The notes under the pieces are model-generated. The model saw nothing but the letters and a program-made list of their open reading frames with translations, was not told where the DNA came from and made no database searches. DNA of 64,000 nucleotides from Mycolicibacterium aromaticivorans JS19b1 = JCM 16368 (GTDB lineage: Bacteria > Actinomycetota > Actinomycetes > Mycobacteriales > Mycobacteriaceae). The position numbers and the translations under genes were made by a program. The stretch covers positions 62,001-126,000 of the forward strand of contig NZ_JALN02000002.1 in the NCBI RefSeq assembly GCF_000559085.1, read 5' to 3'. Positions 9,085 through 19,078 of this stretch are shown here, piece after piece (position 1 is the first letter of the stretch; each line of letters starts with the position of its first letter).

Positions 9085-9744
9085 ATGGCTCCTATCACAC
9101 GAATTCTGCTGACCGTCTTTACAGTCATCACCGTGATCATGGGGGTCGGTGTCTATCTTTCGGTTCGCGACCGGGAGACGCCCGCGGTGGCGCAGGCACA
9201 GACAGAAGATGCCGGCCAGTTGATCCGCGAAGACAGTCACCGCCTCAATACAGTGCCGGGCAGTGACGTCACCTTCGTCGAATTCCTCGATTTCGAATGC
9301 GAAGCATGCCGGGCGGCGTTCCCGCTCGTCGAGCAGCTGCGGTCGCAGTACGGGGACCGTGTCAATTTCGTCGTCCGCTACTTCCCCATCCAGTCCCACT
9401 TCAACGCCGAACGGGCGGCCCGTGCGGTCGAATCGGCGGCCCAGCAAGGCAAGTTCGAACCGATGTATAAGAAGATGTACCAGACACAGAGCGAGTGGGG
9501 TGAGCAGAAGACGCCGGCTGACGCGATCTTCCGTGGATTTGCTACCGAAGTCGGCCTCGACATGGCGAAGTTCGATGCTGTCTACAACGATCCCGCCACC
9601 GTCGCACGCATCAATCTGGATGTTGCGGATGGTAAAGCACTTGGCGTCGAGGGCACCCCGACCATCTTCTTAGATGGCAAGCGGTTGAAGTTCAGGAGCT
9701 ACTCGGACTTGTCAACAGCAGTCGAGCAAGCGTTGCAGAAGTAG
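9085..9744 (+). CDS. DsbA-like secreted thioredoxin-fold oxidoreductase
   Basis: 219 residues. N-terminal membrane segment (ILLTVFTVITVIMGVGVYL), then a thioredoxin fold with active site CEAC in FLDFECEACRAAF and the cis-proline loop GTPTIFLDG. It belongs to the DsbA/DSBA_4 group that forms or isomerises disulfides outside the membrane, or serves copper delivery to oxidase subunit II. The gene ends just before an IS3 remnant in the opposite strand, and its last residues (ALQK) look natural. Confidence 0.92.
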   Translation: MAPITRILLTVFTVITVIMGVGVYLSVRDRETPAVAQAQTEDAGQLIREDSHRLNTVPGSDVTFVEFLDFECEACRAAFPLVEQLRSQYGDRVNFVVRYFPIQSHFNAERAARAVESAAQQGKFEPMYKKMYQTQSEWGEQKTPADAIFRGFATEVGLDMAKFDAVYNDPATVARINLDVADGKALGVEGTPTIFLDGKRLKFRSYSDLSTAVEQALQK

Positions 9745-9746
9745 CA

Positions 9747-10145
9747 CTTCGTCGCAGGACCCTGATCGAAGCGGCGTTCGACCAGATCAGGCCGAAACGA
9801 CGCGGTGGGATCGACGATGGTGGTGCGTACTTTGAAGGTGCGCGGGCTGATCCCGGCGAGCCCGATCTCGGCCATGAACTTGGCGACTGTTTTCTCCGAG
9901 ACCTGCTCATCGGCGGCACGCAGGTCGGCGGCGATCCGGGGCGATCCGTAGGTTCCGCCGGAGTCGCGATGATGGTCGATGATCTTCACGGTCAGGTCGG
10001 CCTTTCGTTGCTCATTGTCAGTCAATGCTGTTGTGACCGAACGCTTCGCACGCTTGTAGTAGCCGGAGGTCGAGACCTGCAGCAGGCGTGCCATTCGGGT
10101 GATCGCGGTGTTCGCGCACTCTGCGGCCATCAGCTCGAACCGGTC
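9747..10145 (-). pseudogene. IS3-family orfB fragment (transposase N-terminal third)
   Basis: From the Met at 10130 the product reads MAAECANTAITRMARLL, then the helix-turn-helix region YKRAKR...GTYGSPRI typical of IS3 OrfB (HTH_21). It stops short of the DDE core: the frame runs into the antisense of the DsbA-like gene after GISPRTFKVRT. Its first 81 bp (10065-10145) recur in inverted orientation at 16326-16406. Confidence 0.85.
10065..10145 (-). repeat. 81-bp inverted repeat, IS3 copy 1
   Basis: Reverse complement is identical to 16326-16406. It flanks a 6.2-kb segment. Inverting that segment would rejoin orfA and orfB. Confidence 0.8.
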
Positions 10146-10146
10146 A

Positions 10147-10440
10147 GTTGATTCTTAGTGTGCGGACAGCGGAGCGGTCGACGCCGCACGAGATGGCGTC
10201 CCCGCCGTCGGCCAGACAGTCGGCGGGCGCGTAAGGCCGGCCATCGCGTACCAGCCACGGCGCATCCCGCATACCGAGTACAGGAATGTTGTTCTGACGG
10301 AAGGCTTCCCAGATCCCCAGGTGGCTGGCCGGCATTTCGTCGCCGGGCGCGATGCTGCGCGGGCGGGTGGTGGTGAACACGAAGTCGGGACAGTCGGCCA
10401 CCAGTTGTTTCATGGCCCGTTGCACCCACTGGTAGCACTG
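10147..10440 (-). pseudogene. SGNH-domain fragment of a membrane acyltransferase
   Basis: The frame encodes QCYQWVQRAMKQLVADCPD followed by FVFTTTRP and VLGMRDAPW. This pattern fits the C-terminal SGNH domain of OafA-type peptidoglycan or lipid acyltransferases. The membrane part and the real start are missing. It is bounded on the right by the DUF2231 remnant and on the left by the IS3 fragment. Confidence 0.5.
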
Positions 10441-10459
10441 CGGATATAACCTCCGTGCG

Positions 10460-10935
10460 ACTTTTTCAGGCGTGCTATCTCGCCACCCCAAACTGATTGG
10501 GCGCCGGCATCACCCACACGGCAAATCTGGACCATTGACGAGATTCCGACGGCGAGCACCACTATCGCGACGAGGATGTTGGTGACGACGCGGTGTTTGT
10601 CCGATCGACGTTCGATCACGCGCAACACCACGAGCACGATCGCAACCACCAGCAGCGCGATGGAGTAGTAAATCATTACGCTGCCCCGGGCGGCATGTTC
10701 CTGCAAGATGGGGGTCGGTTTGGTTCTCAGGTCGTACAGCCAGTCTCCGGCATTTAGCATGATGGGCGTCAATACCATTGTGGCCGTGGCCAATATCAGC
10801 GTGAGCCACAACAGCTGGCCCGCCGGGCGGCCGGCCACAACCCACAGACGATCACCAGCGGGGCAGTCAGCGCCACCACACCACCACGAAGTGCAGCAGT
10901 AGGGCATGAGCGGGCATCCCGTTGACGATGGTCAT
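10460..10935 (-). pseudogene. DUF2231-like membrane protein, frameshifted
   Basis: Starts MTIVNGMPAHALLLHFVVV at 10935, an opening typical of DUF2231 membrane proteins. The frame then breaks. The next segments lie in two other frames: TAPLVIVCGLWPAARR, then LLWLTLILATATMVLTP and later membrane helices. At least two frameshifts are needed to read through. It merges at the left into the SGNH fragment, so the C-terminus is also lost. Confidence 0.6.
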
Positions 10936-11038
10936 AGAACTCCTCGGCTGGCGGGTGGCGGGGTGCAGTGACATCAGTCCCGATCATCGGCGCGCTGGTC
11001 CGGCAGTGCGGGGCCAGGGCCGTGGTATGCCCGCCAGA

Positions 11039-11659
11039 TCAGCCGCCGAGCCCCTTCTTGATGGCCGCATCCTGCTTTTGGCCGACATCGTTGACGAAGT
11101 CCTGTGGTGCCGCCGCGTCTGTTGGGCCGTCAAATTCCAGCGTGACGAACGCCCTGCCTTCGGTGAACAGCAGTATCGTCACGCCCTTGCTACGGTCCGG
11201 CGAGTTCCCCAACAACGTCGTTCCGCCCGTGCCGACGTTGGCCGGTTGCGTTGTCGGGTCTTTGATGGCGTCACCCTGTTGACCTTTGGCCGCGTTCAAC
11301 GCGTTCGTAGCGGCGGCGGGATCTGCGAAGACCTGGATGGTGTCTTTGATGACGTGGCTGCCGTCTTCGTCTCTGAACGTCGTCGCGACGCCCTGCTGGC
11401 CATTCGGGTTGTTCGTTGGTGGGGTGGCCGTGAAGGGTATCGGTGCATCGACATCGCTCGCCTGGATCAACAGCCGGGTGTAGTCGCTCGACTGTGCCGG
11501 TGCCAACGACGTCGGTGCTGAGCTGCGGGTACTCGTGGCTGGGGTGGCAGATCCCGACTTTGACGTCGATGACGTCGAATCGCTGCCGCAGCCGGCGATC
11601 GACACGCTCAGTACCACCGCCGCCGCAACGCCCGCGACCACCGTTTGTGCAATCCTCAT
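11039..11659 (-). CDS. Putative lipoprotein of unknown function
   Basis: 206 residues. Signal peptide with a lipobox ending SIAGC, so Cys24 is the likely lipidation site. A Ser/Thr-rich linker follows, then a mature domain with no motif I can name (VFADPAAATNALNAAKG, GTTLLGNSPD). The layout resembles many small mycobacterial Lpp proteins exposed on the membrane. It stands alone between two broken regions, with normal codon use. Confidence 0.8.
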   Translation of the reverse strand: MRIAQTVVAGVAAAVVLSVSIAGCGSDSTSSTSKSGSATPATSTRSSAPTSLAPAQSSDYTRLLIQASDVDAPIPFTATPPTNNPNGQQGVATTFRDEDGSHVIKDTIQVFADPAAATNALNAAKGQQGDAIKDPTTQPANVGTGGTTLLGNSPDRSKGVTILLFTEGRAFVTLEFDGPTDAAAPQDFVNDVGQKQDAAIKKGLGG

Positions 11660-11694
11660 CGCATCGAGCCCGCTAGTAGTAGTTTGTTAGGTCG

Positions 11695-12310
11695 GTGTGT
11701 CGCAACGGTTTTCGTTGTCGTCTCTGGGAGAATCGGGGGGTGGATGCAGCTGAACTCGTACGCGTCGATGGGCAGTTGGATTCCTTTGTCGGCGAGGTGT
11801 TCTCGTCCTTGGTGCGCAAGGATCGACGGGCGACGGCGGGGCTGTATGTGCGATGGGTTGATGCTCGACGGTCAGCGCAAGTCGATGCAGCCGATGGCGG
11901 CGCGGCTGAGGGTGGATCACCAGCGGCTGCAGCAGTTCGTGACCAGTTCGCCGTGGGAGGTGGAGCCGGTCCGCAAGGCATGCGCCTTGATTCAGCCGCA
12001 CGCGTGGATGATCGATGACACCGGGCTCGTCAAGGACGGAGCCTCCTCGGCGTGCGTGGCCCGTCAATACACGGGCACGCTGGGCAAGGTCGGCAACTGT
12101 CAGGTCGCGGTCAGCGTGCACGCCGCCTCGGATGCGGCCTCCGCACCGCTGGATTGGCGACTGTATGTGCCCCCAAGCTGGGACGAGGACGGCGCCGAGG
12201 ACCCCGCAGCGGTCGCTGTCGCCCGTGAACGGTGCGCGATCCCCGACAGCGAGCATCACCGGCCGAAGTGGCAGATGGCCCTGGAGACGGCCGACTCTCA
12301 AGACACAGAT
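11695..12310 (+). pseudogene. IS701-type transposase fragment, frameshifted and truncated
   Basis: Reads VDAAELVRVDGQLDSFVGEVF, then after a frameshift near 11855 continues as LMLDGQRKSMQPMAARL, then WMIDDTGLVKDG with the first catalytic Asp pair. It includes VARQYTGTLGKVGNCQVAVS, an IS701 hallmark. The rest of the DDE domain is absent beyond about 12310, where the ctaE upstream region begins. Confidence 0.75.
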
Positions 12311-12328
12311 CCTCACACCGCAGGGACA

Positions 12329-12351
12329 TCTATGGTCTAGCTACGTAGATC
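12329..12351. promoter_or_regulatory. BlaI-type operator upstream of ctaE
   Basis: A 23-bp site beginning TCTATGGTCT and ending TACGTAGATC, about 250 bp before the ctaE start. It starts just where the IS701 remnant ends, so the ctaE promoter region seems preserved. The 12352-12535 leader shows no gene. Confidence 0.55.
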
Positions 12352-12515
12352 ACGGAAAGGTTACGAGAATTGGCGCGCAATGTCCACGCGCGGGGCTCGT
12401 CTGCGACGGTGCATCGCCGTCCGCAAGTGCGAGATCCCGCTCGAAGCAATGCAAGTACAAACTAGCGCAACGCATCACGGAGTCGAAGGCACACTGGCCC
12501 GGCCAACAGGACTGA

Positions 12516-13193
<678 letters not shown>

Positions 13194-13254
13194 CGGAGGC
13201 AACGCCGCGTTGCCGCCGCCGTTGTCGGGCTTACCTCACCCGCGGCGGCGTAGG

Positions 13255-13407
13255 TCGCCACAGAACCGCCGCCCGTGGGGTCGACGTCGACCCCGGCCGC
13301 TGAAAGCACTGATATCCCGACGCCGCCGACACACTCGTACGACGACACCCACACCGAGCAACAACCCGAAGGCTCGAGCCCCGCGCTATGGATCCTGGCA
13401 GGCGCCG
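13255..13407 (+). pseudogene. C-terminal remnant of a CopC-like anchored protein
   Basis: An open frame with a Pro/Thr/Ser-rich linker (EPPPVGSTSTP, DIPTPPTHSYDD) leads into ALWILAGAVAGS, like the linker and membrane helix of the CopC protein at 8.3 kb. There is no N-terminal domain, and the frame runs into an IS3 remnant. Weakly supported. Confidence 0.3.
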
Positions 13408-13453
13408 TTGCCGGGTCGCCGAGCAGGAGAAGGACATCGCGTTCCTGAAAAAA
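13408..13453 (+). pseudogene. IS3-family orfA fragment, left part
   Basis: Encodes RVAEQEKDIAFLKK, the leucine-zipper end of IS3 OrfA. The remaining residues (ASAYFAASQPK, stop) resume at 16291-16325. The gap is filled by an IS110 element, so this orfA was interrupted by IS110. Confidence 0.65.
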
Positions 13454-13740
13454 GTACTCATGCGCCCGCCCAGGCGGGCCCACCCGATGAGATGAGAATC
13501 CGCGCCCGGTTGCGTTCGGTGGTGTTGCGGCGGTGTGTCGCGCGGGTTGATGCAGGTGGCGGTGACTGCCGGGCTGACGCCGACGTCGCTTGGTGCCCGT
13601 GAGCCCGGAAAAAAGTATGGCGCGGAGGGTTGTGGGCACCCGGTTGTGCTGCCGGTGAGCGCGAACTTCAGACTCCTTAGATCGACGACCTTCTTCCGGC
13701 AGTCACCCTGTCCTGGGTGGGTGCGAGTGGGAGGTTGGTA

Positions 13741-13953
13741 GTGGATGAGGTGGTGCAGTATTGCGCGGGTCTGGACGTGCATCGCGACACAGTCGTTGCG
13801 ACCGTGCGGTTTCCGCGGGGAAGTCAACGTGGCAGTGAGACAAGGACGTTCGGCACCGATACCGGCGAACTCATCGCCGTGGACGACCGGCTCATTGCGC
13901 ATGAGGTTATCCGCGTGGGGCTGGAATCAACTGGGGTGTATTGGAAGCCGGTG
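13741..13953 (+). pseudogene. IS110 transposase, 5' exon (N-terminal 71 codons)
   Basis: Starts GTG with GGGAGG upstream. Encodes VQYCAGLDVHRDTVVATVRF with the first acidic residue of the RuvC-like DEDD site, and ends at GVYWKPV. The coding sequence stops exactly at the intron's 5' GTGCG. Joining to 16126 gives GVYWKPV-FYLLEDR in frame. Confidence 0.8.
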
Positions 13954-16125
13954 GTGCGCCACGAGGCGCTCGAGATCGAGTGGGGGTGAAAGACCCGCGC
14001 TGCTGGTCAGTCGCAGCTGGCCGGTGAAGCTGGGAGGCAGTCTGATCCGGGGAACGCCGGGGAAGGCGGGAGCAGCCTCCGACAAAGTACGGGACGGGTT
14101 GGCACTGTCAGATAGCCCGGGTCCGGCAAGCAGTGATGAGAAGGCGTACGTGAGGAACCGCTGTCTGACGCTCCGTAAGTCCAGTGCTGGCTCAAACCTG
14201 ACGGATATGGGCCGGTGTGCAGTGCGGGGCTGTCTCGTTTCGGCGGGGCGGCCTACTCCGAAGCCGGTTGCATCGGTCCGGTGGGGAGGTCACGGCGAAA
14301 GCCTGCGGCGTAGTCGTGGCGATGCTGTCGGAGTAAAGGCGGGCGCCTCCCTCATCGATCGATCTCTGGTGAACGTGGGAACCATCCGTGGTCGCCCTCC
14401 CGTCGGACATCCAGCCCGACGGTGGGCAGGTCCGTTGCCGACCGACGGCCGCGGGATGGGGCGGAGGCCTCGTAGTAGTCCGAGCGTGCGAGAGGCACGT
14501 GCATGGCGAAGGGGGCGAGCAAGTCGGCAGTGGAAGAACTGGAATATCAGGAGGTTTCGCCGGTGAATACCGACGAGCTGGAGTACGCCTTGTTCGAGGC
14601 GGAGCGCCGGGTACTGCAGATCCAGACCAAACTGCACCGTTGGGCCGGTGATGATCCTCATCGCAGGTTCGATGATCTGTTCAGTCCTTGTTGTCGATCC
14701 CGCGTTCCTTCTCATTGCGTGGGATCGGGTACGGGGTAACAAGGGTGCTCGGACAGCGGGGATCGACGGTCGTACTACGTCGTCCATCGCACAGTCCACG
14801 GGTGTCGAGAAGTTTCTCGACGAGCTGCGGGGTTCGCTGAAGGACCGCAGCTTCCGTCCACTTCCGGTGCGGGAGCGGATGATTCCCAAGGCGAGCGGCA
14901 AGTTGCGTCGTCTGGGAATCGCCACGATCACCGACCGGGTAGTGCAAGCATCGTTGAAACTGGTGTTGGAGCCGATTTTCGAGGCGGATTTCCTGCCGTG
15001 TTCCTACGGGTTCCGTCCGAACCGGCGGGCTCATGACGCGGTGGCCGAGGTGCGTTTCCTGGCGTCCCACTCCTATGAGTGGATCGTCGAGGGCGACATC
15101 AAAGCCTGCTTCGATGAGATCTCACATTCCGCCCTTCTGGATCGGGTGCGGGATCGTATCGGGGACAAGGGGGTCCTGGGCCTGGTCAAGGCGTTCCTCA
15201 AGGCGGGCATCCTCGGTGAGGACCGCGTCTTACGGGAGAACAACGCCGGCACCCCACAGGGGTCGATCCTCTCGCCGCTGCTCAGTAACGTGGCTCTCTC
15301 CGTCCTGGACGAGCACATCGCCCGTGGGTCGGGAGGCCCCGCTACCACGTCTTATCAACGGACGCGGCGACGGTCTGGAGGTCAGCCTAACTACAGATTG
15401 ATCCGTTATGCAGACGATTGGTGCCTGATGATTTCGGGCACCCGGGCCGACGCCGAGAGGCTGCGGGAGGAGGCGGCGGCCGTCCTGTCCACGATGGGAT
15501 TGCGGCTGTCGCCGGAGAAGACCCTGATCACCCACATCGACGACGGTCTCGACTTTTTGGGGTGGCGCATCCAGCGTCACCGCAAACGAGGCACCGATCG
15601 GCACTACGTCTACACCTACCCGGCACGAAAGTCTGTCAAGGCGGTGATCGGCAAGGTGAAGACGTTGTGCCGACGAATGGACACGGGCCAGCCGCTCGAT
15701 GCCCTTCTCATCCGACTCAATTGGATGCTGCGGGGCTGGTGCGCCTACTTCCGGCCGGGGGTGTCGAGTGCGACCTTCAAATATGTCAGCGCCTATGCGT
15801 GGGCGCGGGTCATCAGATGGTTGCGCCGAAAACACCGCCGGATCACCGTGAAGGATCTGCGCCGCCGCTTCTGCGGTGGTGGCTGGTGGCCGGGCACGGA
15901 GGAAAGAACGCTGTTCAACCCGGCGAAGGTACGCACCACGCGGTACCGGTACCGGGGCACAGCGATTCCGACTCCCTGGCCCGCCACGGGATGAGTCGAC
16001 ACACCATGATTCCAGCGGGACTTGTGGAGCGCCCGTTGCGGTGAAAGTCACACGGCGGGTGCGGGAAGCGGTCCGAGGAAACGGGCCGGTCGAAAGACCG
16101 GAACCGCGCCTCGGGCCGACTTCAC
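13954..16125 (+). mobile_element. Group II intron with encoded reverse transcriptase
   Basis: About 2.17 kb. The 5' end GTGCGCC matches the GUGYG consensus. Near the 3' end a domain V-like stretch (GGTGAAAGTC at about 16040-16049) lies before a domain VI-like hairpin, and the intron ends in AC. Precise removal rejoins the IS110 reading frame, which fixes both boundaries. 13954-14502 is the structured RNA part (domains I-III). The encoded RT has a frameshift, so mobility is doubtful, although RNA splicing may persist with help in trans. Confidence 0.82.
14503..15994 (+). pseudogene. ltrA: Group II intron reverse transcriptase/maturase, one frameshift
   Basis: N-terminal residues from 14503 (MAKGASKSAVEELEYQEV, VNTDELEYALFEAERR) are in one frame. 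The rest, from about 14687 (VVDPAFLLIAWDRVRGNKG), is in another. One extra base in TTCAGTCCTTGTTG explains the break. The RT core is intact: YADD in RLIRYADDWCLM, ACFDEISH and GTPQGSILSPLLSN. A maturase region near the C-terminus reads GWWPGTEERTLFNPAKV. It would promote splicing and retrohoming. No HNH endonuclease motif was noticed. A shorter start at 14648 would leave an RT without its N-terminus. Confidence 0.85.
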
Positions 16126-16255
16126 TTCTACCTGTTGGAGGACCGCATCGAGCAGGTGTGGCTGCTCAACGCCCAGCACCTCAAGAATGTGCCCGGCCGT
16201 AAAACGGATGTAGTCGATTCGGCGTGGATCGCGCAGCTGGTCGAACATGGGTAGG
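16126..16255 (+). pseudogene. IS110 transposase, 3' exon remnant
   Basis: Continues the IS110 frame as FYLLEDRIEQVWLLN then KNVPGRKTDVVDSAW, the conserved region carrying the next acidic residues. It ends at a stop after VEHG; the C-terminal catalytic Ser region is missing. Confidence 0.75.
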
Positions 16256-16290
16256 GTCGCCGGGTCGAGTCACCACCTATTCACACTTCA

Positions 16291-16406
16291 GCCTCGGCGT
16301 ACTTTGCCGCCAGCCAACCGAAGTAGACCGGTTCGAGCTGATGGCCGCAGAGTGCGCGAACACCGCGATCACCCGAATGGCACGCCTGCTGCAGGTCTCG
16401 ACCTCC
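16291..16406 (+). pseudogene. IS3 orfA end plus first 81 bp of orfB
   Basis: 16291-16325 encodes ASAYFAASQPK and a stop, the natural end of IS3 OrfA. 16326-16406 repeats, base for base as far as I can compare, the first 81 bp of the orfB copy at 10145-10065 on the other strand. Sequence similarity stops at 16406. Confidence 0.75.
16326..16406 (+). repeat. 81-bp inverted repeat, IS3 copy 2
   Basis: Partner of 10065-10145. Starts GACCGGTTCGAGCTGATGG and ends GTCTCGACCTCC. Confidence 0.8.
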
Positions 16407-16615
16407 AGGTCAACCACGGTCCGGACGGCATCGCGCCCGCTGCTCCGCTATCTCGGGCCGGGCACGACCCTGGTCAGCAGTCCGGCGGGCGAGCCGGTAC
16501 TGCTCGGCTTTACCGGCCGCGTACTGTTCGCCGTCATCGTGCTCACGATTCGCGATGGCCTGGTGGTGAAGATCGAGGCGACGGCCCACCCGGCGGCGCG
16601 GTTGCGCGATGCCCG
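16407..16615 (+). pseudogene. Possible C-terminal fragment of an ECF sigma factor (SigJ/SnoaL-like)
   Basis: A rightward frame gives LLRYLGPGTTLVSSPAGEPV followed by FAVIVLTIRDGLVVKIEATA. This pattern resembles the SnoaL-like tail of SigJ-type sigma factors (a GxPA...DGRV...LDI repeat). It overlaps antisense the tail of the acyltransferase gene, whose last ~50 residues look unnatural. The two genes may meet at a deletion junction near 16.6 kb. Weak. Confidence 0.3.
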
Positions 16616-19078
16616 CACGAGCCAGGTGAGCAGCGCCCCGACTGCGATCGACGCGGCGACCCCGATCAGCGGGACGCCGCCGAACAATGGATACACCTGA
16701 AAGTGCGTCAGATACGTATAGAGCGAGGACTCGGCGATGACTCCCGCGCCCGCCGCGAGGGCGGTCGGGCAGCGGACGGCCGGCAACCAGATGAGCAGCG
16801 TCAGGCCGGCCATCACGAGCGCCTCGCGATGGGTGTTGCCGAAATAACCGTGAATGCCGACCAGGAGCGCAGCGGTCACCGCCGCGCGTTGCCTCCCGCA
16901 CGACGCCTTGGTCGCAGCCCAGCCCGCCGCGAAGAACCAGAACGCAGTGAACGTGAACCACGTGTCCCGGCCCAGCCCGAAGCCGAGGATGTCGTAGCGC
17001 ACGCCCAGCGCGCCGGCCAGCACGGCAACGGCCAGCGCGAACGGATAGCGCCGTTCGGCGCGGTCGACGATCGGTAACGCGCACAGCAGGGTCAACCCGA
17101 TCAGGACGTAGACCAGCACTTCGACGAACCACAACCGGCCCGCTGTCATGCTGTCGTGCGGTCCGAGGATCTTGTTGGCCAGCAGCAGATTCGACAGGTG
17201 GTAGTCGTCGGTGATGATCAGCGCGACCGCGACCCACACGATCGACGGGATCGCGATCCACACGATCGTCGCCCGCAGATGGCGCATCCGCTCGGCGCGT
17301 GGCAGCGGGGTCAGGCAGAAGCGGCCGAAGTTGTAGCCGGCGATGCCGAGCAGGATGTGGGCGCCGCCCCACATCTCGAAGAGCCCGGCATGCGAGCCGA
17401 CGATGAGCACGATCGCCACCGCGCGCAGCGCGACGCTGCTCTCCAGCGTTGCGGCCAGCCACCGCCGGGGCCGTTCGGCCCGCAGCCCGAGCTGCGCCAG
17501 TCGGTGCACGGGCGTCTTGTGCCAGTCCGGTGGAAGCCCACCGAGCGCACGCTCCAGCCGAACGGACATCGCCACGTACGACAACGACGACCCGCCCAGC
17601 CCGACGAAAGTGCTGTCCGGGCCGACCATTCCGGGCTCGAGATGCAGTACCTCGGCGAACAGGCCGGCCATGTCGGCGTGCTGGACGGGTTCGGGTGGCG
17701 GCGGGTCCACCAGTCTGGCGGCGGATCGCATCGCCGGGTAGTCCGGCTTACCGCAGGGCAGCAGCGGAGGTTCGGCGGCGGCGAACACGGCGACCGCGCC
17801 GACCGGAAGCCCGCTAGCTTCCGCGGCGAGACGGCGCACCGTGTGAGGATCATGCTGCCCGGCAGCGGGAATCGCGACCACCAGACGCTCGTCGTCATCG
17901 GTACACCAGCCCGACACGCCGCGCTCGGCCAGTGCGGATTCGGTGCGCTGCAGGTCGATCCGCAGCCCGTAGATCTTGACGAAGCGACTGCGGCGGCCGA
18001 CGATCCGGTAGAGGCCGTTCGCGTCGCGGGTGGCGATATCACCAGTACGCACGGCGTCGACCGTGCGGCCCAGCGCCAGGTCCGCCGTCGAATGCGCGTA
18101 ACCGAGCATGACGTTGGGCCCGTGATAAACCAGCTCGCCCACATCGGAGTCGGCGCGGCTTCCCGCGTGCTCCCAGCCGTCGATCCGATCCAGGGTGAAA
18201 CTGCCACCCGGAATGGGGTGTCCGATCGAATCAGGATGGGACAGTGCCAGTTCGGGGGGCAGATAGGCCATCCGCGCGGTGGCCTCCGTCGCGCCGTACA
18301 TCACGAAGAGGCGCCAGCCGCGGCGGGCGCCCAGCCGGGCGTACCGCTGCACATGGTGCGCGGCCAACCGGCCGCCCGCCTGGGTGACGTAGCGCAGGTG
18401 CGGTAAGTCCATGATGTCGAAGCCGACGTGGTCGAGCAGCTCGAAGGTATACGGCACACCGGCGAACCCGGTGCCGCGCAGCCGGGCGAACGACTCCCAG
18501 AAGTCGCGGTCCACCACCGATCTGTCGGTCAGGAGCAGTCCCGCGCCGGCCAGCAGGTGGCTGTGGATCACCGACAGCCCGTAGCAGTACGACATCTGCA
18601 ACGTTGTTGCCGCCCGGTCATTTTCGCTGAGATCGAGATACTGCGCGATGGCACCGGCATTCGAGATGAGATTGCGTCTGGAGAGCCTGACCAGTTTCGG
18701 TGACCCGGTGCTGCCCGAGGTACTGAGCAACATCGCCAGATCGGGGTGCAGATCGTGACCGCCGCCACGGCGCCGCACCTGCACGGCCCCGCTCGCGGTG
18801 ACGACGACGTCGGGGTCGTAGGCGTCGACCAGTTGGGCGGCGGGCCGGCCGGGGGTGGCGGGCAACACGACATGGCCACCCGCCAGCGCCCCGAGATACG
18901 GGACGAGGGTGGCGAGCTGGTTGCGCGTCTCCACGAGCACCAGCCGCCGGACGTCACCGAAGAGCGCCGACGCGGCCGCGACCCGGTCGGCCAGTACGGC
19001 GTAACTCAGTTCCTCGGTCTCCGTCGCCACTGCCAGGCGCCCGCCGTGGCCGGCTAGGATGTCGATGAGCCCGCTCAT
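16448..19078 (-). CDS. Acyl-adenylate ligase / acyl carrier / membrane acyltransferase fusion
   Basis: About 876 residues in three parts. An adenylate-forming ligase comes first, with P-loop LLSTSGSTGSPK, then YGATEATARM and later motifs. A carrier domain follows, with the phosphopantetheine Ser in GLGGSSLSYVAM. A C-terminal acyltransferase_3-like membrane domain has about ten helices (SSLYTYLTHFQVYPLFG near the end). It would activate an acyl or aryl acid, hold it as a thioester and transfer it at the membrane. Starts ATG at 19078, overlapping the ABC ATPase stop by 4 bp, so it is the last gene of the iron operon. The last ~50 residues are out of character and may reflect truncation. Substrate unknown. 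Confidence 0.85.
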   Translation of the reverse strand: MSGLIDILAGHGGRLAVATETEELSYAVLADRVAAASALFGDVRRLVLVETRNQLATLVPYLGALAGGHVVLPATPGRPAAQLVDAYDPDVVVTASGAVQVRRRGGGHDLHPDLAMLLSTSGSTGSPKLVRLSRRNLISNAGAIAQYLDLSENDRAATTLQMSYCYGLSVIHSHLLAGAGLLLTDRSVVDRDFWESFARLRGTGFAGVPYTFELLDHVGFDIMDLPHLRYVTQAGGRLAAHHVQRYARLGARRGWRLFVMYGATEATARMAYLPPELALSHPDSIGHPIPGGSFTLDRIDGWEHAGSRADSDVGELVYHGPNVMLGYAHSTADLALGRTVDAVRTGDIATRDANGLYRIVGRRSRFVKIYGLRIDLQRTESALAERGVSGWCTDDDERLVVAIPAAGQHDPHTVRRLAAEASGLPVGAVAVFAAAEPPLLPCGKPDYPAMRSAARLVDPPPPEPVQHADMAGLFAEVLHLEPGMVGPDSTFVGLGGSSLSYVAMSVRLERALGGLPPDWHKTPVHRLAQLGLRAERPRRWLAATLESSVALRAVAIVLIVGSHAGLFEMWGGAHILLGIAGYNFGRFCLTPLPRAERMRHLRATIVWIAIPSIVWVAVALIITDDYHLSNLLLANKILGPHDSMTAGRLWFVEVLVYVLIGLTLLCALPIVDRAERRYPFALAVAVLAGALGVRYDILGFGLGRDTWFTFTAFWFFAAGWAATKASCGRQRAAVTAALLVGIHGYFGNTHREALVMAGLTLLIWLPAVRCPTALAAGAGVIAESSLYTYLTHFQVYPLFGGVPLIGVAASIAVGALLTWLVRASRNRAAGWAVASIFTTRPSRIVSTMTANSTRPVKPSSTGSPAGLLTRVVPGPR

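Larger units (their letters stand above)
13454..16290. mobile_element. IS110-family element carrying a group II intron
   Basis: Inserted between FLKK and ASAYF of the IS3 orfA. It holds an IS110 transposase 5' exon (13741-13953), a group II intron (13954-16125) and a 3' exon (16126-16255). Without the intron only about 665 bp of IS110 remain, so its C-terminal half has been lost. The ends are inferred from the orfA break. Confidence 0.6.

Noticed and set aside
17156..18406. 416-codon rightward frame over the acyl ligase
   Set aside because: Antisense of a protein with ligase and carrier motifs; composition is a shadow.
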